Shown here piece after piece: positions 7,231 to 16,164 of a stretch of DNA of 48,297 nt. Origin of the DNA: a virus. The stretch spans positions 1-48,297 of IMG/VR virus record IMGVR_UViG_3300005613_002601. One strand, 5' to 3'. The notes beneath the pieces were generated by a model. It was given only the letters and a program-made list of their open reading frames with translations. It ran no database searches and was not told the DNA's origin. The translations under genes were made by a program, and so were the position numbers. Each line of letters starts with the position of its first letter. The first letter of the stretch is position 1.

Positions 7231-8842
7231 AAATGTAAAAGAAATGTTTAAAGATATGAATGGGGAAATTAAAAAAGAACGTAATAAATATCCTATTAGA
7301 TATTTTATAACCAATTTTTATTATAGAATAATAAGATTTTTCGAAGATATTCCATTAAAAATAAAAACATTTTTTCAACGAGGAAAAAGAGGGTGGGCTA
7401 ATAGCGATACTTGGTGCTATTCAGCAGATACAGAAATATTGACGGAGGAGGGGTGGAAATATTTTAAAGATTTAAGCAAAACAGAAAAGGTATTAACTAT
7501 AAATCCATTTACTGATACTATCGAATATCAAGTAATTACTAATTTTATACGAAATAAATATAAAGGTAATATGATTTCGTTTAAAAATAAGACATTTGAT
7601 TTGGTAGTAACACCAAATCATAATTTATATTTAGGGAATAATGAATTTATTAGAGCTGATGAAGTAAAACCATATTCAAGCAAAAAAATTAAATGTACGG
7701 GATATAACTGGATAGGTCATGAAGAAGAATATTTTATTTTGCCTTCGGTTAGAGATGAAAAAGTTAAATTTACTTCTAATGAGATATTAGATTTATTTAA
7801 TTCTGGATTAAATAATGTAGAGGTTTCTAAAAAACTTAAATGTTCAATAAGCGTAGTTAAAAGTGTTAAGTATAACAGAAGAATATTAAATGGTTATTTA
7901 CCTGAAATTCAAATTAAAATGGATGATTGGTTAGCATTTTTAGGAATTTATATTGCCGAAGGTTGGACAAATGGTAATTGCGTAAATATTTCTCAGACAA
8001 ATTCATGCTATAGACAGGAAATCGAAAATTTGTTAAACAGATTACCTTTTAGATTCAGCAAAAATGATACTGGGTTTAATATATATAATAAAGTATTAGG
8101 TACTTATTTAAATTCTATAGGTAAAGCTAATGATAAGTTCATTCCTAGAATATTTTTAAATTTATCTAAGAGACAGTTAAAAATTTTATTAACATGGTAT
8201 TTAAAAGGAGACGGATATAAACAACAGAATGTTTGGAAAAGCAAGACAATATCAAAAAAATTAGCGAACGATTTACAAGAGATTTATTTTAAATTAGGAG
8301 TTGAAGCCTCAATTCATTTTTATACAAATGAACACGACGGATATTTTGAAATATCCGAACGTATTGCCAAATTTAGATGGTTTAATACCATGAAAAAAGA
8401 ATTAATAGACTATGATGATTATATTTATTGTGTATCAGTTCCAAATAGAGTGCTGTATGTGAGAAGGAACGGGCTCCCTACTGTTTGTGGAAATAGTTTT
8501 GATTATTATTTAGCAAAAAATATTGTAGAAGGATTAAAATATTTAAAAAAATCTCAAAGTGGACATCCTGGTTATTATTCTTTTGAAGAATGGAATTCTA
8601 TTTTAGACCATATTATTTGGACATTTAAAATTGCTATAAATATTACAGAAGGAAATGTACTATATATTCCGATTAAAGATTGGACAGAGGAAAAATATAA
8701 AGAAATACAAGAAACGTGTAACGATATTAATATTCAATTTTCAAATATACCCCCCATGAGAGTTTTAACAAAAGAAGAAACAAAAAAATTTGAAAAAGGA
8801 TTTGATTTATTTAAAGACAACTTTTTCTCATTTTGGGATTAA
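7223..8842 (+). CDS. Conserved phage protein interrupted by an in-frame intein
   Basis: The precursor is 539 residues. Residues 1-64 and 425-539 are the host protein (179 residues after splicing) and 65-424 are an intein. The joined host protein has RGWANSDTW-SFDYYLAKNIVEGLKYL then EEWNSILDHIIWTFK, matching a widespread but uncharacterised family of small phage proteins with the pattern G-W/Y-S-x-x-D-x-W-x-x-D-x-Y-x-A. The start at 7223 follows AGGAGGA at an ideal distance; an earlier ATG at 7172 would overlap the zinc-ribbon gene. The junction lies in the most conserved part of the family, as is usual for inteins. Its role in the phage is unknown. Confidence 0.8.
   Translation: MSKNVKEMFKDMNGEIKKERNKYPIRYFITNFYYRIIRFFEDIPLKIKTFFQRGKRGWANSDTWCYSADTEILTEEGWKYFKDLSKTEKVLTINPFTDTIEYQVITNFIRNKYKGNMISFKNKTFDLVVTPNHNLYLGNNEFIRADEVKPYSSKKIKCTGYNWIGHEEEYFILPSVRDEKVKFTSNEILDLFNSGLNNVEVSKKLKCSISVVKSVKYNRRILNGYLPEIQIKMDDWLAFLGIYIAEGWTNGNCVNISQTNSCYRQEIENLLNRLPFRFSKNDTGFNIYNKVLGTYLNSIGKANDKFIPRIFLNLSKRQLKILLTWYLKGDGYKQQNVWKSKTISKKLANDLQEIYFKLGVEASIHFYTNEHDGYFEISERIAKFRWFNTMKKELIDYDDYIYCVSVPNRVLYVRRNGLPTVCGNSFDYYLAKNIVEGLKYLKKSQSGHPGYYSFEEWNSILDHIIWTFKIAINITEGNVLYIPIKDWTEEKYKEIQETCNDINIQFSNIPPMRVLTKEETKKFEKGFDLFKDNFFSFWD
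7415..8494 (+). other. Intein with LAGLIDADG homing endonuclease and HTH region
   Basis: The first residue is Cys65 (CYSADTEILTEEGWK, block A). TPNH at 130-133 is block B with its catalytic His. A helix-turn-helix-like segment spans about 185-220 (NEILDLFNSG..EVSKKLKCSISVVKS). LAFLGIYIAEG at 237-247 and LLTWYLKGDG near 322-331 are the two LAGLIDADG motifs. YCVSVPNRVLYVRRNG and LPTVCGN (blocks F and G) end at Asn424, followed by Ser425 as the +1 nucleophile. The penultimate residue is Gly instead of the usual His; I recall CGN-S endings in other phage inteins, so splicing is still plausible. At 360 residues it is a full-size, apparently intact element. Confidence 0.88.
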
Positions 8843-8845
8843 ATT

Positions 8846-9340
8846 ATGAAAACTGGAGATATACTTTTAGTACATTCTAAATTTGACCCTATAGCGTGGT
8901 TGATTCGTAAATATACTAGTTCATATTGGAATCATGTAGCTTGGGCTATAGATAAAGATAATTTTATAGAGGCTAGAGGTACTGAAATAGGAAGAGTGTC
9001 TCGTACTAAATATTTAAATTGGTTATATAATGTCAAATTAATTAGATTAAAAAATATTTCTGAAACCGAATTAAAAGAAGCTCTTAACTATATATCGCAA
9101 TTTAAAAGAAAAAGAAGATATATAGATTATTTAAAACTTATATTTAAAATATTTATTTCTAATTGTGGTTCGTTTGTATGCGAATTAACTTGTAGTAATT
9201 TAATTGGAAGAGGACTTGAAAGTATTAATTATTGGGATAAAGGAAAGGAAATATATTCTATAACTCCGAGAGATATTTCAGAATTAAAAAGTAAAGATGT
9301 TAGCGATGAATTAAATTATTATATATTAGAAAAAGATTAA
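8846..9340 (+). CDS. Permuted papain-like (NlpC/P60 or YiiX-type) amidase
   Basis: A 164-residue protein. The N-terminal GDILLV (4-9) precedes H30 in SSYWNHVAWAID, then IEARG at 41-45. The candidate nucleophile region is NCGSFVCELTC at 106-116. Histidine before cysteine, with a leading GDI motif, is the permuted NlpC/P60 (YiiX/LRAT-like) arrangement. Members hydrolyse peptidoglycan peptides or other amide and acyl bonds. No signal peptide is seen. It is the last gene of the rightward block, three bases after the intein gene, and faces the late operon tail to tail. Which of Cys107, 112 or 116 is catalytic cannot be settled by eye. Confidence 0.65.
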   Translation: MKTGDILLVHSKFDPIAWLIRKYTSSYWNHVAWAIDKDNFIEARGTEIGRVSRTKYLNWLYNVKLIRLKNISETELKEALNYISQFKRKRRYIDYLKLIFKIFISNCGSFVCELTCSNLIGRGLESINYWDKGKEIYSITPRDISELKSKDVSDELNYYILEKD

Positions 9341-9367
9341 TAACCTACCTTAATAAACGTAAAATTA

Positions 9368-11323
9368 TTATTCAGAAGATTCTCTATAGGGAAATCCAAA
9401 TTCTTTAAATGTTAAAGTTACTGATGAATTGGCTTCTTTAACAGTATCAGTGTAAATCGCAGTAGCATCTGTCCAACTTTCAATAGTAACTTGAATATTA
9501 CCTGTAAAATAATATGTAGAATTATTAAATACGTTTTCTCCTTTATCATGAGTTACAACTATTTGAATATGGTTATATAAATCTAATTGTCTTCGTCCTG
9601 GTGTTAATTGTATATAGTAATAAGGAGAATTGAAATTTTTTTCTCCCCAATATAATTCACTTAAATCTGCATATATAAATCCTGTACTTAACCAATCGGA
9701 ATATTCCCATTCACTTTTATCAATACTATCTAAAAGATAATATAAATTAACGCTATAATCTTCTCCAGTTAAATTGTTAATTCCGTGTATTATTACTTTC
9801 ATTCGAATTCTATATGCTCCAAAAGTAGGTTTCCAACCTTCAATATCATTAAGATATGACCAGGGTATTCCTATATACTCGTTAATAGGTGCAGTATTGC
9901 TTCCTGTAGAAAAATAGTCTACATAAGCATCTTTATCGCTCGAAATACGTAAGTTTAAACGATGGTTATAGTTCAAAGTAACTATAGATTTTCTTCTGTT
10001 TCTTAATTTAGTAGTATTACTTGGTTTATTTATATAAGATTGAGTATTCACTTCTATTTTAGGAGGTTTTTTTGAATGTATTTTTACGTCTCTGAAATTA
10101 AAAGCATTTGCTCCATAATCAGGAGTAGCAGGTAAACCAGAAAGGTATACTTTATCTCCTTCTCCTCCAACTACATAATCCCAATAACTTGTTTGAATTA
10201 AATTAAAATCGGTAGTAACCATTTCAAAATAATTAGGATTTTTATTTGTTTGTATATCTATTATTTCAAGTTCATCAGCCTCATTTTGATAAGACCAATA
10301 ATAAGTTACATATTCATATGCTTGTCCTTCAATAACCCAATATTCTTTCCATTTTTTTTGACCTTCTTTAGGATGGCCTATAGGATATACATAACTAGAT
10401 TCTGGCTGGTTGGTAGTATCTGCAATATGATATTGTTTACAATAGTATTTAGTAGTTAAATAAATTACATGGTCTCTATTTACATAAGTTTCTCCCAATA
10501 CCCACGTTCCCCTATCAAAATCTTCTATACCATGTTTATTGCCTTCTTCATCTACAATCTCAGTTTCATCTGTCATATTTAAAATATGTTTATTATCTTC
10601 TAATTCTATAGGCTCAATACCTGTAAAATCTTCAAACCATCCCAATGAGATAGTATGTCTTAAATCTTCAATATGGATATTTTTAATATCAATTATACCT
10701 TCTGGAATTTTAGGAACATGCTCAAAACCTTCAATATCTCTATCAACATCAGTCCAATCTATTTTAGGAGATTGAATTATATCATATTTTTTTGTTGCTT
10801 TAAAATCGCCATTTTCATCGTAACTAAAATAATAGTTTAAATCGGCATACTCGATTCCATCAATATTTTTAGTATACCCTACTTCTTTTAAAATTTTTTC
10901 TGTTGAATTTCTAAGTTCTTCTATATGTGTTTTTGTAATTTGGATTTTTTTAGTTTCGTCAAATTCAGTAAATTCTGTTCTATTATTTTCTGCAAGACCT
11001 ATATTTATTTCTTGTTGTTTCCTTCTTTTTTGAATACTTTCTATATTTTCTTTTTTACAATAATCAAAACCTTTATAATTTTCTCCTGCATATCCTCTTA
11101 CTGTTAAAATAGGGTCGTCTTTCCAGGCTTCTTTATCTAATCTATGAAGAGATTCTATTGCTAAATCTTTTAAATTAGTATTTTCTTTTGAAATTTCTAC
11201 TGATTGAGGGAGAGCGTTTTGTTCTTTAAGGTAGGTAGCTACTCGTTCTAAATTAGAATAAGGTTCTATTAAAATACTAAAACAAATAGGACATCGTTTT
11301 AATTCAGATTCGGTAATAGCCAT
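9368..11323 (-). CDS. Large tail-tip or fibre-associated structural protein
   Basis: A 651-residue protein, last of the late operon. The N-terminus holds ELKRCPICFSIL. Two segments, TKTHIEELRNST near residue 134 and IHIEDLRHTISLGW near 216, share the HI-E/D-LR motif that recurs in phage tail and appendage proteins. The C-terminal half is rich in aromatic and polar beta-strand sequence. No enzymatic motif is apparent. Position downstream of the tail hub gene suggests a distal tail or receptor-contact protein. It overlaps the preceding stop by one base, so it is translated with it. Its precise structural role is not recognisable. Confidence 0.6.
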   Translation of the reverse strand: MAITESELKRCPICFSILIEPYSNLERVATYLKEQNALPQSVEISKENTNLKDLAIESLHRLDKEAWKDDPILTVRGYAGENYKGFDYCKKENIESIQKRRKQQEINIGLAENNRTEFTEFDETKKIQITKTHIEELRNSTEKILKEVGYTKNIDGIEYADLNYYFSYDENGDFKATKKYDIIQSPKIDWTDVDRDIEGFEHVPKIPEGIIDIKNIHIEDLRHTISLGWFEDFTGIEPIELEDNKHILNMTDETEIVDEEGNKHGIEDFDRGTWVLGETYVNRDHVIYLTTKYYCKQYHIADTTNQPESSYVYPIGHPKEGQKKWKEYWVIEGQAYEYVTYYWSYQNEADELEIIDIQTNKNPNYFEMVTTDFNLIQTSYWDYVVGGEGDKVYLSGLPATPDYGANAFNFRDVKIHSKKPPKIEVNTQSYINKPSNTTKLRNRRKSIVTLNYNHRLNLRISSDKDAYVDYFSTGSNTAPINEYIGIPWSYLNDIEGWKPTFGAYRIRMKVIIHGINNLTGEDYSVNLYYLLDSIDKSEWEYSDWLSTGFIYADLSELYWGEKNFNSPYYYIQLTPGRRQLDLYNHIQIVVTHDKGENVFNNSTYYFTGNIQVTIESWTDATAIYTDTVKEANSSVTLTFKEFGFPYRESSE

Positions 11324-11877
11324 TATTCTTCTTCCTCATCTTGTTCTTCTTCTTCAGCATATACAGCAGTTAATCTCCAAACTTGATTATCAGGGTCAAA
11401 TACAAATCCATCTAATTTACCTATTCTAGATACATTTTCTTCTGCTTCATTTTGAGAAATTACTATAGAAGGAGGATTATTCCAAAATTGTTGACAATGA
11501 CGATTTAATATATTTTCTTCGGCATCTATTATATTTCCATTTTCATCAGTTTGATATTCTACAAATTCTAAAGTATTAATATCAAAAGCTCCTCCAGCAT
11601 ATCTAGAATGACTATGTTTATTAAATCCTTTAGTAGGAAGACTTGGTTGTGCTCCATATGGAGGAGTTAATAATTCAGAATCATTCCAGGGAACTATTAA
11701 ACGATAACCAGTTCCTACATCTACAGGTTTTAATTCATTGAAATCTCTTAAATAACCCAATTTAGAATAAGGTTTTATAACTTTAGATTCTACGTTTTTA
11801 CTTATATCATTAATTTTCGATTCTAGAAATTTTATCTGTTTTTCTAATTCTTTTATTTTATCATTTAATTTTCCCAT
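11323..11877 (-). CDS. Tail-tip structural protein with N-terminal coiled coil
   Basis: A 184-residue protein. Residues 1-35 form a heptad-rich coiled coil (KIKELEKQIKFLESKINDI). The middle contains FNKHSHSRYAGGAFDINTLEFVEY, which resembles segments I associate with phage tail appendage proteins. The C-terminus ends in a very acidic tail (EEEEQDEEEE). It lies between the hub-like gene and the terminal 651-residue protein and overlaps both by single bases. A trimeric adaptor between tail tip and fibre would fit, but this is inferred from coiled coil and context. Confidence 0.55.
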   Translation of the reverse strand: MGKLNDKIKELEKQIKFLESKINDISKNVESKVIKPYSKLGYLRDFNELKPVDVGTGYRLIVPWNDSELLTPPYGAQPSLPTKGFNKHSHSRYAGGAFDINTLEFVEYQTDENGNIIDAEENILNRHCQQFWNNPPSIVISQNEAEENVSRIGKLDGFVFDPDNQVWRLTAVYAEEEEQDEEEE

Positions 11878-14402
11878 TATTGACCTCTCGAAGGTAAAGA
11901 AGTAACTCGTTTATAATATCTATGATTTTCTAAATCTATACTGACTAACCAACTTCCTATATTATAAGTCATAGATATAATATTTAAAGGATTCTCTATT
12001 ACGTTATTTATCATTACTCGTTTAGCTAAATCTATATTATAAAAAGTAACGGTATCTAAAGTTACCTTAATATTTCCAGATATTTTTTTATCGGCAGTTT
12101 TGCTCAATTGCCAATTAGCATAATCTAAAGCAAATAAACTATCATTCCAAGAAGGAATAGTAATTCTTTCCCCTTCTGCATTAGTATAAGAATAACCTAA
12201 TTGTATTCCTAAATTAGTTAATTCTAATATTCCCCATATAGTAGTGGGATAATCCCCCAATTTAGACGTAAAAAACATTAAATCGTTAGAAACTACAGAT
12301 TCGGGGTCTTCGCTTTCATTTCCAGTATAACTATAATAATATTTAGTAGGTAATATCACCCTAATTATAGGAGCTTTAATAGCAATAATTTCTCCATGAA
12401 TATTTAATTTTTTATAATAAACTGGTTCGTCAAAAGTAACAGTACCGTTTTCATAATCTATACTAAAACCTTCTTCTAAAATATTATTTTCATTTACTGT
12501 GACTGATAATTCCCAACCTTCAGAATAACTTGTACTTTTTATTTCTATTACAGGGTCTTCTTCATCACTCCATTCTGAAGCGTTGGAGTCTAATTCTGGT
12601 AAATACCATTTAGTAAATACATCTTTAAAATTATCTTTCTGATTAGACGGATGCCAAAATACTCCATATCCTGTAGACGAATCTTTAGCTAGAACTTCAT
12701 ATTGGTCATCCCAAGCAGGGATTCCATATACTTCTGACATTTGTATTTTATAACTAACTTGAGCTTGAGTTCCTCCAGTATTATTTACTCTACGTCTAAT
12801 AACTTTTTCTCCCATCTGGACTCGTAATCTATTAATTATATTCTCTGCACTTTCATCAAAAGAATGGTTAATAACTTGATGTAGTCTTAAATTTTTTCCT
12901 ATTTCTTGACGTTCTAAAGATATAACATCTCCTTTATTTGCTGTCCAAAGTTTATGATTTCCATTTACATCATAAAACCACCCATAATTACCACTATTCG
13001 TAATTAAATTGGTAGTAGCCTCTGATTTTCCTACTCCAAATAAATTCATTGTTTGAGGAATAAAATAACCTATTCCAGGATTCCACCCAATACTAAATGC
13101 TAAAGCATTTGCTATTGTACTATAATATAATTCATTTTCATCTTGAGGTTCGTGCCCTACGAAGAAATATTTATTAGTTCTATTTTGATACCAATATTCA
13201 TCTTGACAATTTATATTAATAGTATCAGGACTGTCCGTAGGAGTAATTCTAGTAATATAACCTTTATATAATGTCCAAACATAATATTTAATTTCTACGG
13301 AAGTTTCTAAGGAAGGTTTAGAGCTATCATAAGCTCTTCCTAATCGAAAAGAAGCGGTATGTGCACTATTTAAAGATTTAGTTATAGTAATACTATCTAT
13401 ATCTACATCCGTAACTTCTCCTCCATTAAAATAAACTTTTATATGTTCTTTTCCAAGAGATTGTATTCCTGGGTCTCCTGCTTCTGGAGTGGGAATAGTT
13501 TGAGCAAGGGTTCTCATTCGAAAATCATTACTAATATCTGTTAAAGACCTAGCTTTACTTCTAAAATCATTAACAATATGATATATTTTTTGAATAGATG
13601 ATTTAAAATTATTTCCTATATCTGATAATACTTGAATTACTGAATTAAATTTATTATTAATATTTTCGGTTACTTCTATTCTACTACGAAAATCATTCGA
13701 AATATCTTCTTGTTTAAAATATGAAATACTTATAATATCACCTATACCTGCACCTTCTCCTTGAGAAATACTTTGTTCAGATTGAAAATCGTCTGTTAAT
13801 ACTATAGAATCTTCTAATTCTAAAATTTCAGGAGCACCTGGGTTTAAATTAAAATTTTCAGACCATCCGCTACGTGCAGTAGACCCCCCTACTCCATAAG
13901 AAAATCCTACTTGTAAATATCTATAATTACTAGTATCTACATTATTAACTGTAAAATGTTTTACTTCATTAGTATCATTATCTCTATCGCTAGCAGTAGG
14001 GTATATTTTACATTCTAATTTATTTGAAGTTCTCCAAATTTTTACATAATACGTAGTTCCTGCACTTAAAAAAGCCGAAAAATCATTATCAGCAAAACCA
14101 GATACTTTATCTCCTAACATAGCTCCATCGGCATATAAAAGAAAATAATATCCAGTCATACTTATAAAAGTTCCAGGAGAATCTGTTAAACCCCATACTC
14201 CAACTACGTGCCCTGCATTAGAGCCACGTTGAAATTCAAACCAATGTTCAAAATCTCCAGAAAAATGACCAACTCCATAGTCTTTATAAATATAAGAGGT
14301 ATCTCCATTTGGTAGATTTGTAAAGGTATTTCTAGTAGAAGTTTGAGACCAATAACCGTTTGGGTCTTGTTCTGTAAATGTAGTAAGGTCTTCGTATGCC
14401 AT
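11877..14402 (-). CDS. Tail hub/baseplate protein with N-terminal lectin-like domain
   Basis: An 841-residue protein. Residues 1-190 are beta-rich (FSGDFEHWFEFQRGS, YYVKIWRTSNKLECKIY) and resemble a concanavalin/LamG-like carbohydrate-binding fold. Five 14-residue repeats follow. From about residue 320, VYFNGGEVTDVDIDSITITKSLN..ASFRLGR, YKGYITRI and NINCQDEYWY match the hub type of tail proteins (gp27/VgrG-like first domains). It is preceded by tape measure and distal tail genes, as hub genes usually are. The lectin-like front may contact the cell surface. Hub identity is moderately supported, the lectin call less so. Confidence 0.62.
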   Translation of the reverse strand: MAYEDLTTFTEQDPNGYWSQTSTRNTFTNLPNGDTSYIYKDYGVGHFSGDFEHWFEFQRGSNAGHVVGVWGLTDSPGTFISMTGYYFLLYADGAMLGDKVSGFADNDFSAFLSAGTTYYVKIWRTSNKLECKIYPTASDRDNDTNEVKHFTVNNVDTSNYRYLQVGFSYGVGGSTARSGWSENFNLNPGAPEILELEDSIVLTDDFQSEQSISQGEGAGIGDIISISYFKQEDISNDFRSRIEVTENINNKFNSVIQVLSDIGNNFKSSIQKIYHIVNDFRSKARSLTDISNDFRMRTLAQTIPTPEAGDPGIQSLGKEHIKVYFNGGEVTDVDIDSITITKSLNSAHTASFRLGRAYDSSKPSLETSVEIKYYVWTLYKGYITRITPTDSPDTININCQDEYWYQNRTNKYFFVGHEPQDENELYYSTIANALAFSIGWNPGIGYFIPQTMNLFGVGKSEATTNLITNSGNYGWFYDVNGNHKLWTANKGDVISLERQEIGKNLRLHQVINHSFDESAENIINRLRVQMGEKVIRRRVNNTGGTQAQVSYKIQMSEVYGIPAWDDQYEVLAKDSSTGYGVFWHPSNQKDNFKDVFTKWYLPELDSNASEWSDEEDPVIEIKSTSYSEGWELSVTVNENNILEEGFSIDYENGTVTFDEPVYYKKLNIHGEIIAIKAPIIRVILPTKYYYSYTGNESEDPESVVSNDLMFFTSKLGDYPTTIWGILELTNLGIQLGYSYTNAEGERITIPSWNDSLFALDYANWQLSKTADKKISGNIKVTLDTVTFYNIDLAKRVMINNVIENPLNIISMTYNIGSWLVSIDLENHRYYKRVTSLPSRGQ
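13495..13710 (-). repeat. Five tandem 14-residue (42-bp) repeats inside the hub gene
   Basis: Reading leftward, the repeats begin NDFRSRIEVTENIN, NKFNSVIQVLSDIG, NNFKSSIQKIYHIV, NDFRSKARSLTDIS and NDFRMRTLAQ. The N-x-F-R/K-S start recurs exactly every 14 residues, equal to two heptads. They separate the lectin-like domain from the hub domain and probably form a regular rod or spacer. Confidence 0.75.
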
Positions 14403-14416
14403 ACTTCAATCTCTCC

Positions 14417-14878
14417 TTACGATGCGGATACTGTTATAGTTATAGATATTTCTAAATCATTAGAGGAATCTAAAGTTTTCGCTGAAAAAGTAAATCTATC
14501 TAACATAGTAGAACCAGATTCTATTAAACTATCAAATACTCCAGCTTCTACTATAGAATAACTCTCTCCAGAACCTGCGGTAAATATTTTATAAAACTTA
14601 ACTTTATAACTTGCTTCATATGTTACTGTTACCGATTCCCTTTTAACTTCAGTACCTAATGATGTATCATTAGCGGTAACAGCAGTATTATCAGTTCCTA
14701 ATGCTATAGTAGAAAAAGCAGATAATCCGCTTTCTGTATCTCCTATCATTTTTGCTACTCTTTCTAATCCGCTATTTACTACTAAATTCTTGATAATTTC
14801 TTTATCTATAATTTTTCCAGTCTTTTTATCTCTTTGAATTATTGTAGCAATTCCAGATAACATAATTTTTTTTCTCAT
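14417..14878 (-). CDS. Phage tail fibre or tail-tip beta protein
   Basis: A 153-residue protein. The pattern KNLVVNSGLERVAKMIG, then FSTIALGTDNTAVTANDTSLG, then IVEAGVFDS and LDRFTFSAKTLDSSNDLEISITITVS is one I associate with small beta-rich phage tail proteins: no-gap start, ALGTG-like loop, EAGVF and a final I-x-I-T-V strand. AAGGAG lies seven bases before ATG 14878. It sits between the hub gene and a small orphan gene. Likely a tail-tip or fibre component; the family name is not certain. Confidence 0.6.
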   Translation of the reverse strand: MRKKIMLSGIATIIQRDKKTGKIIDKEIIKNLVVNSGLERVAKMIGDTESGLSAFSTIALGTDNTAVTANDTSLGTEVKRESVTVTYEASYKVKFYKIFTAGSGESYSIVEAGVFDSLIESGSTMLDRFTFSAKTLDSSNDLEISITITVSAS

Positions 14879-14879
14879 A

Positions 14880-15281
14880 TTATACTCCTTTTTTCCAACC
14901 GTTAGGATTCAAGCCTTTAATAAAGTTATGATTTTCTTTTAATATTGTTTGAGTCATATCTCCGACTTTAATATTTTCATTATTAAATAAAGAAATCTTA
15001 TATATTCTTATTTTATCTCCATAACATCCCATTATATAATAATATCGTAATATATCTTGACTCCTACCCATAATATTTCTAGTAGCTTCTACCATATAAA
15101 AATATTTATTATAACCTTCTAATTTAAGATAACGTCCGTTTGGCAATAAAAAATGAATTTTACTAATATTTTTAAATGGAATTTCTAGCCATTTTGTTTC
15201 TCTAAAATTAAATCCTCCATCAAAAATAGTATTATCATTAAAAAACACTTTAAATAAAGGTTTCGTAGTTCTAATATTCAT
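14880..15281 (-). CDS. Hypothetical tail-region protein (133 aa)
   Basis: A 133-residue basic, aromatic-rich protein (FKVFFNDNTIFDGGFNFRETKWLEIPF) with no motif I recognise. AAGGAAAAGT precedes the start. It lies in the tail-tip gene cluster, two bases from the next gene. N-terminal strands suggest a beta-rich fold, but structural, chaperone and regulatory roles are all possible. Confidence 0.5.
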   Translation of the reverse strand: MNIRTTKPLFKVFFNDNTIFDGGFNFRETKWLEIPFKNISKIHFLLPNGRYLKLEGYNKYFYMVEATRNIMGRSQDILRYYYIMGCYGDKIRIYKISLFNNENIKVGDMTQTILKENHNFIKGLNPNGWKKGV

Positions 15282-15289
15282 ACTTTTCC

Positions 15290-15484
15290 TTATTTATTAA
15301 TAGAATCAAATACTGTCTTATCAAAATGACCTTCTTTTAATCTAGTAAAATAATCACATTTAGAACTATCACATAACATATATCTTCGACCACTATTCAT
15401 AAGTCTAAATTTAGTAGCTGGTTTTTTACAGATAGAACAATATTTATTTCGGAAAAAGTTTTTATGTTTTTTTCTTTTTTTCAT
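15290..15484 (-). CDS. Small zinc-finger protein (64 aa)
   Basis: A 64-residue protein with CSICKKPATKF then MLCDSSKCDYF: two CxxC-like pairs (the second C-x4-C) in a very basic context (MKKRKKHKNFFRNK). The GGGAATATT upstream gives a weak ribosome site. It resembles a zinc-binding nucleic-acid adaptor, but no family is recognised. It is embedded among tail genes, where it has no obvious structural job. Confidence 0.5.
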   Translation of the reverse strand: MKKRKKHKNFFRNKYCSICKKPATKFRLMNSGRRYMLCDSSKCDYFTRLKEGHFDKTVFDSINK

Positions 15485-15495
15485 AATATTCCCAA

Positions 15496-16164
15496 TTAAT
15501 TATAAGTATATCTCACTACTAATACAAATTCTTCTACGCTAGGTGTCGAATAATCTTGAGGTATAACTAACTTAATATTAGCATATAATTCTTGAGTAGA
15601 TTGTCCGCTAGGAACATCTCCTAAAGCTCCATTTCCATTATTAAGTTGTAATACTCTAGAAGCTCCATCTCCTGCAATAGCTTGACCAGCCCAACTAGCT
15701 CCTGGTAAAGAATCAGTGGTACATACCACTTTAACAAAAGAATCGGCAGGAGTACCATTACCTAATACATGTTTATCATAACTATTATGATTCGAATCAT
15801 CCCAAGCCTCTAATTGAGGTTCTGAAGCAGTTGCTCCATCAAACGAAAAAGCGAATACATAACGTTTATTTTCTCCCATACCTTTAACTAAATGAGTATA
15901 ATAAGAACCTCCTACATCATGACTATAGTCCATAAGAAGGCATTTATCTACTGTTTTATCTGCATCTTCGTCTATAATGGTAGAAGCTTCATTTAGTTCT
16001 TCTTCAGTGGGTTCGTGTTCGGCTAAATCTTTAACTGTATCATCTCCATCAGTCCATATTAAATAATCTTGAGATAATTGCATCTGAATATAATTAGCAG
16101 GTGTGGTCTGATAAGACACTGTAGAATCTACATAATTAATTAATACATTCATATTGGTTGCCAT
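15496..16164 (-). CDS. Tail structural protein (222 aa)
   Basis: A 222-residue acidic protein with beta-rich C-terminus (ANIKLVIPQDYSTPSVEEFVLVVRYTYN). Its ribosome site, AAGGAGTTAATAT, lies inside the 3' end of the upstream HNH gene, so the homing gene was inserted flush against this gene. It begins MATNMNVLINYVDSTVSY. A phage tail or tail-tip structural role is inferred from position between distal tail protein and hub genes; no family is recognised. Confidence 0.55.
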   Translation of the reverse strand: MATNMNVLINYVDSTVSYQTTPANYIQMQLSQDYLIWTDGDDTVKDLAEHEPTEEELNEASTIIDEDADKTVDKCLLMDYSHDVGGSYYTHLVKGMGENKRYVFAFSFDGATASEPQLEAWDDSNHNSYDKHVLGNGTPADSFVKVVCTTDSLPGASWAGQAIAGDGASRVLQLNNGNGALGDVPSGQSTQELYANIKLVIPQDYSTPSVEEFVLVVRYTYN

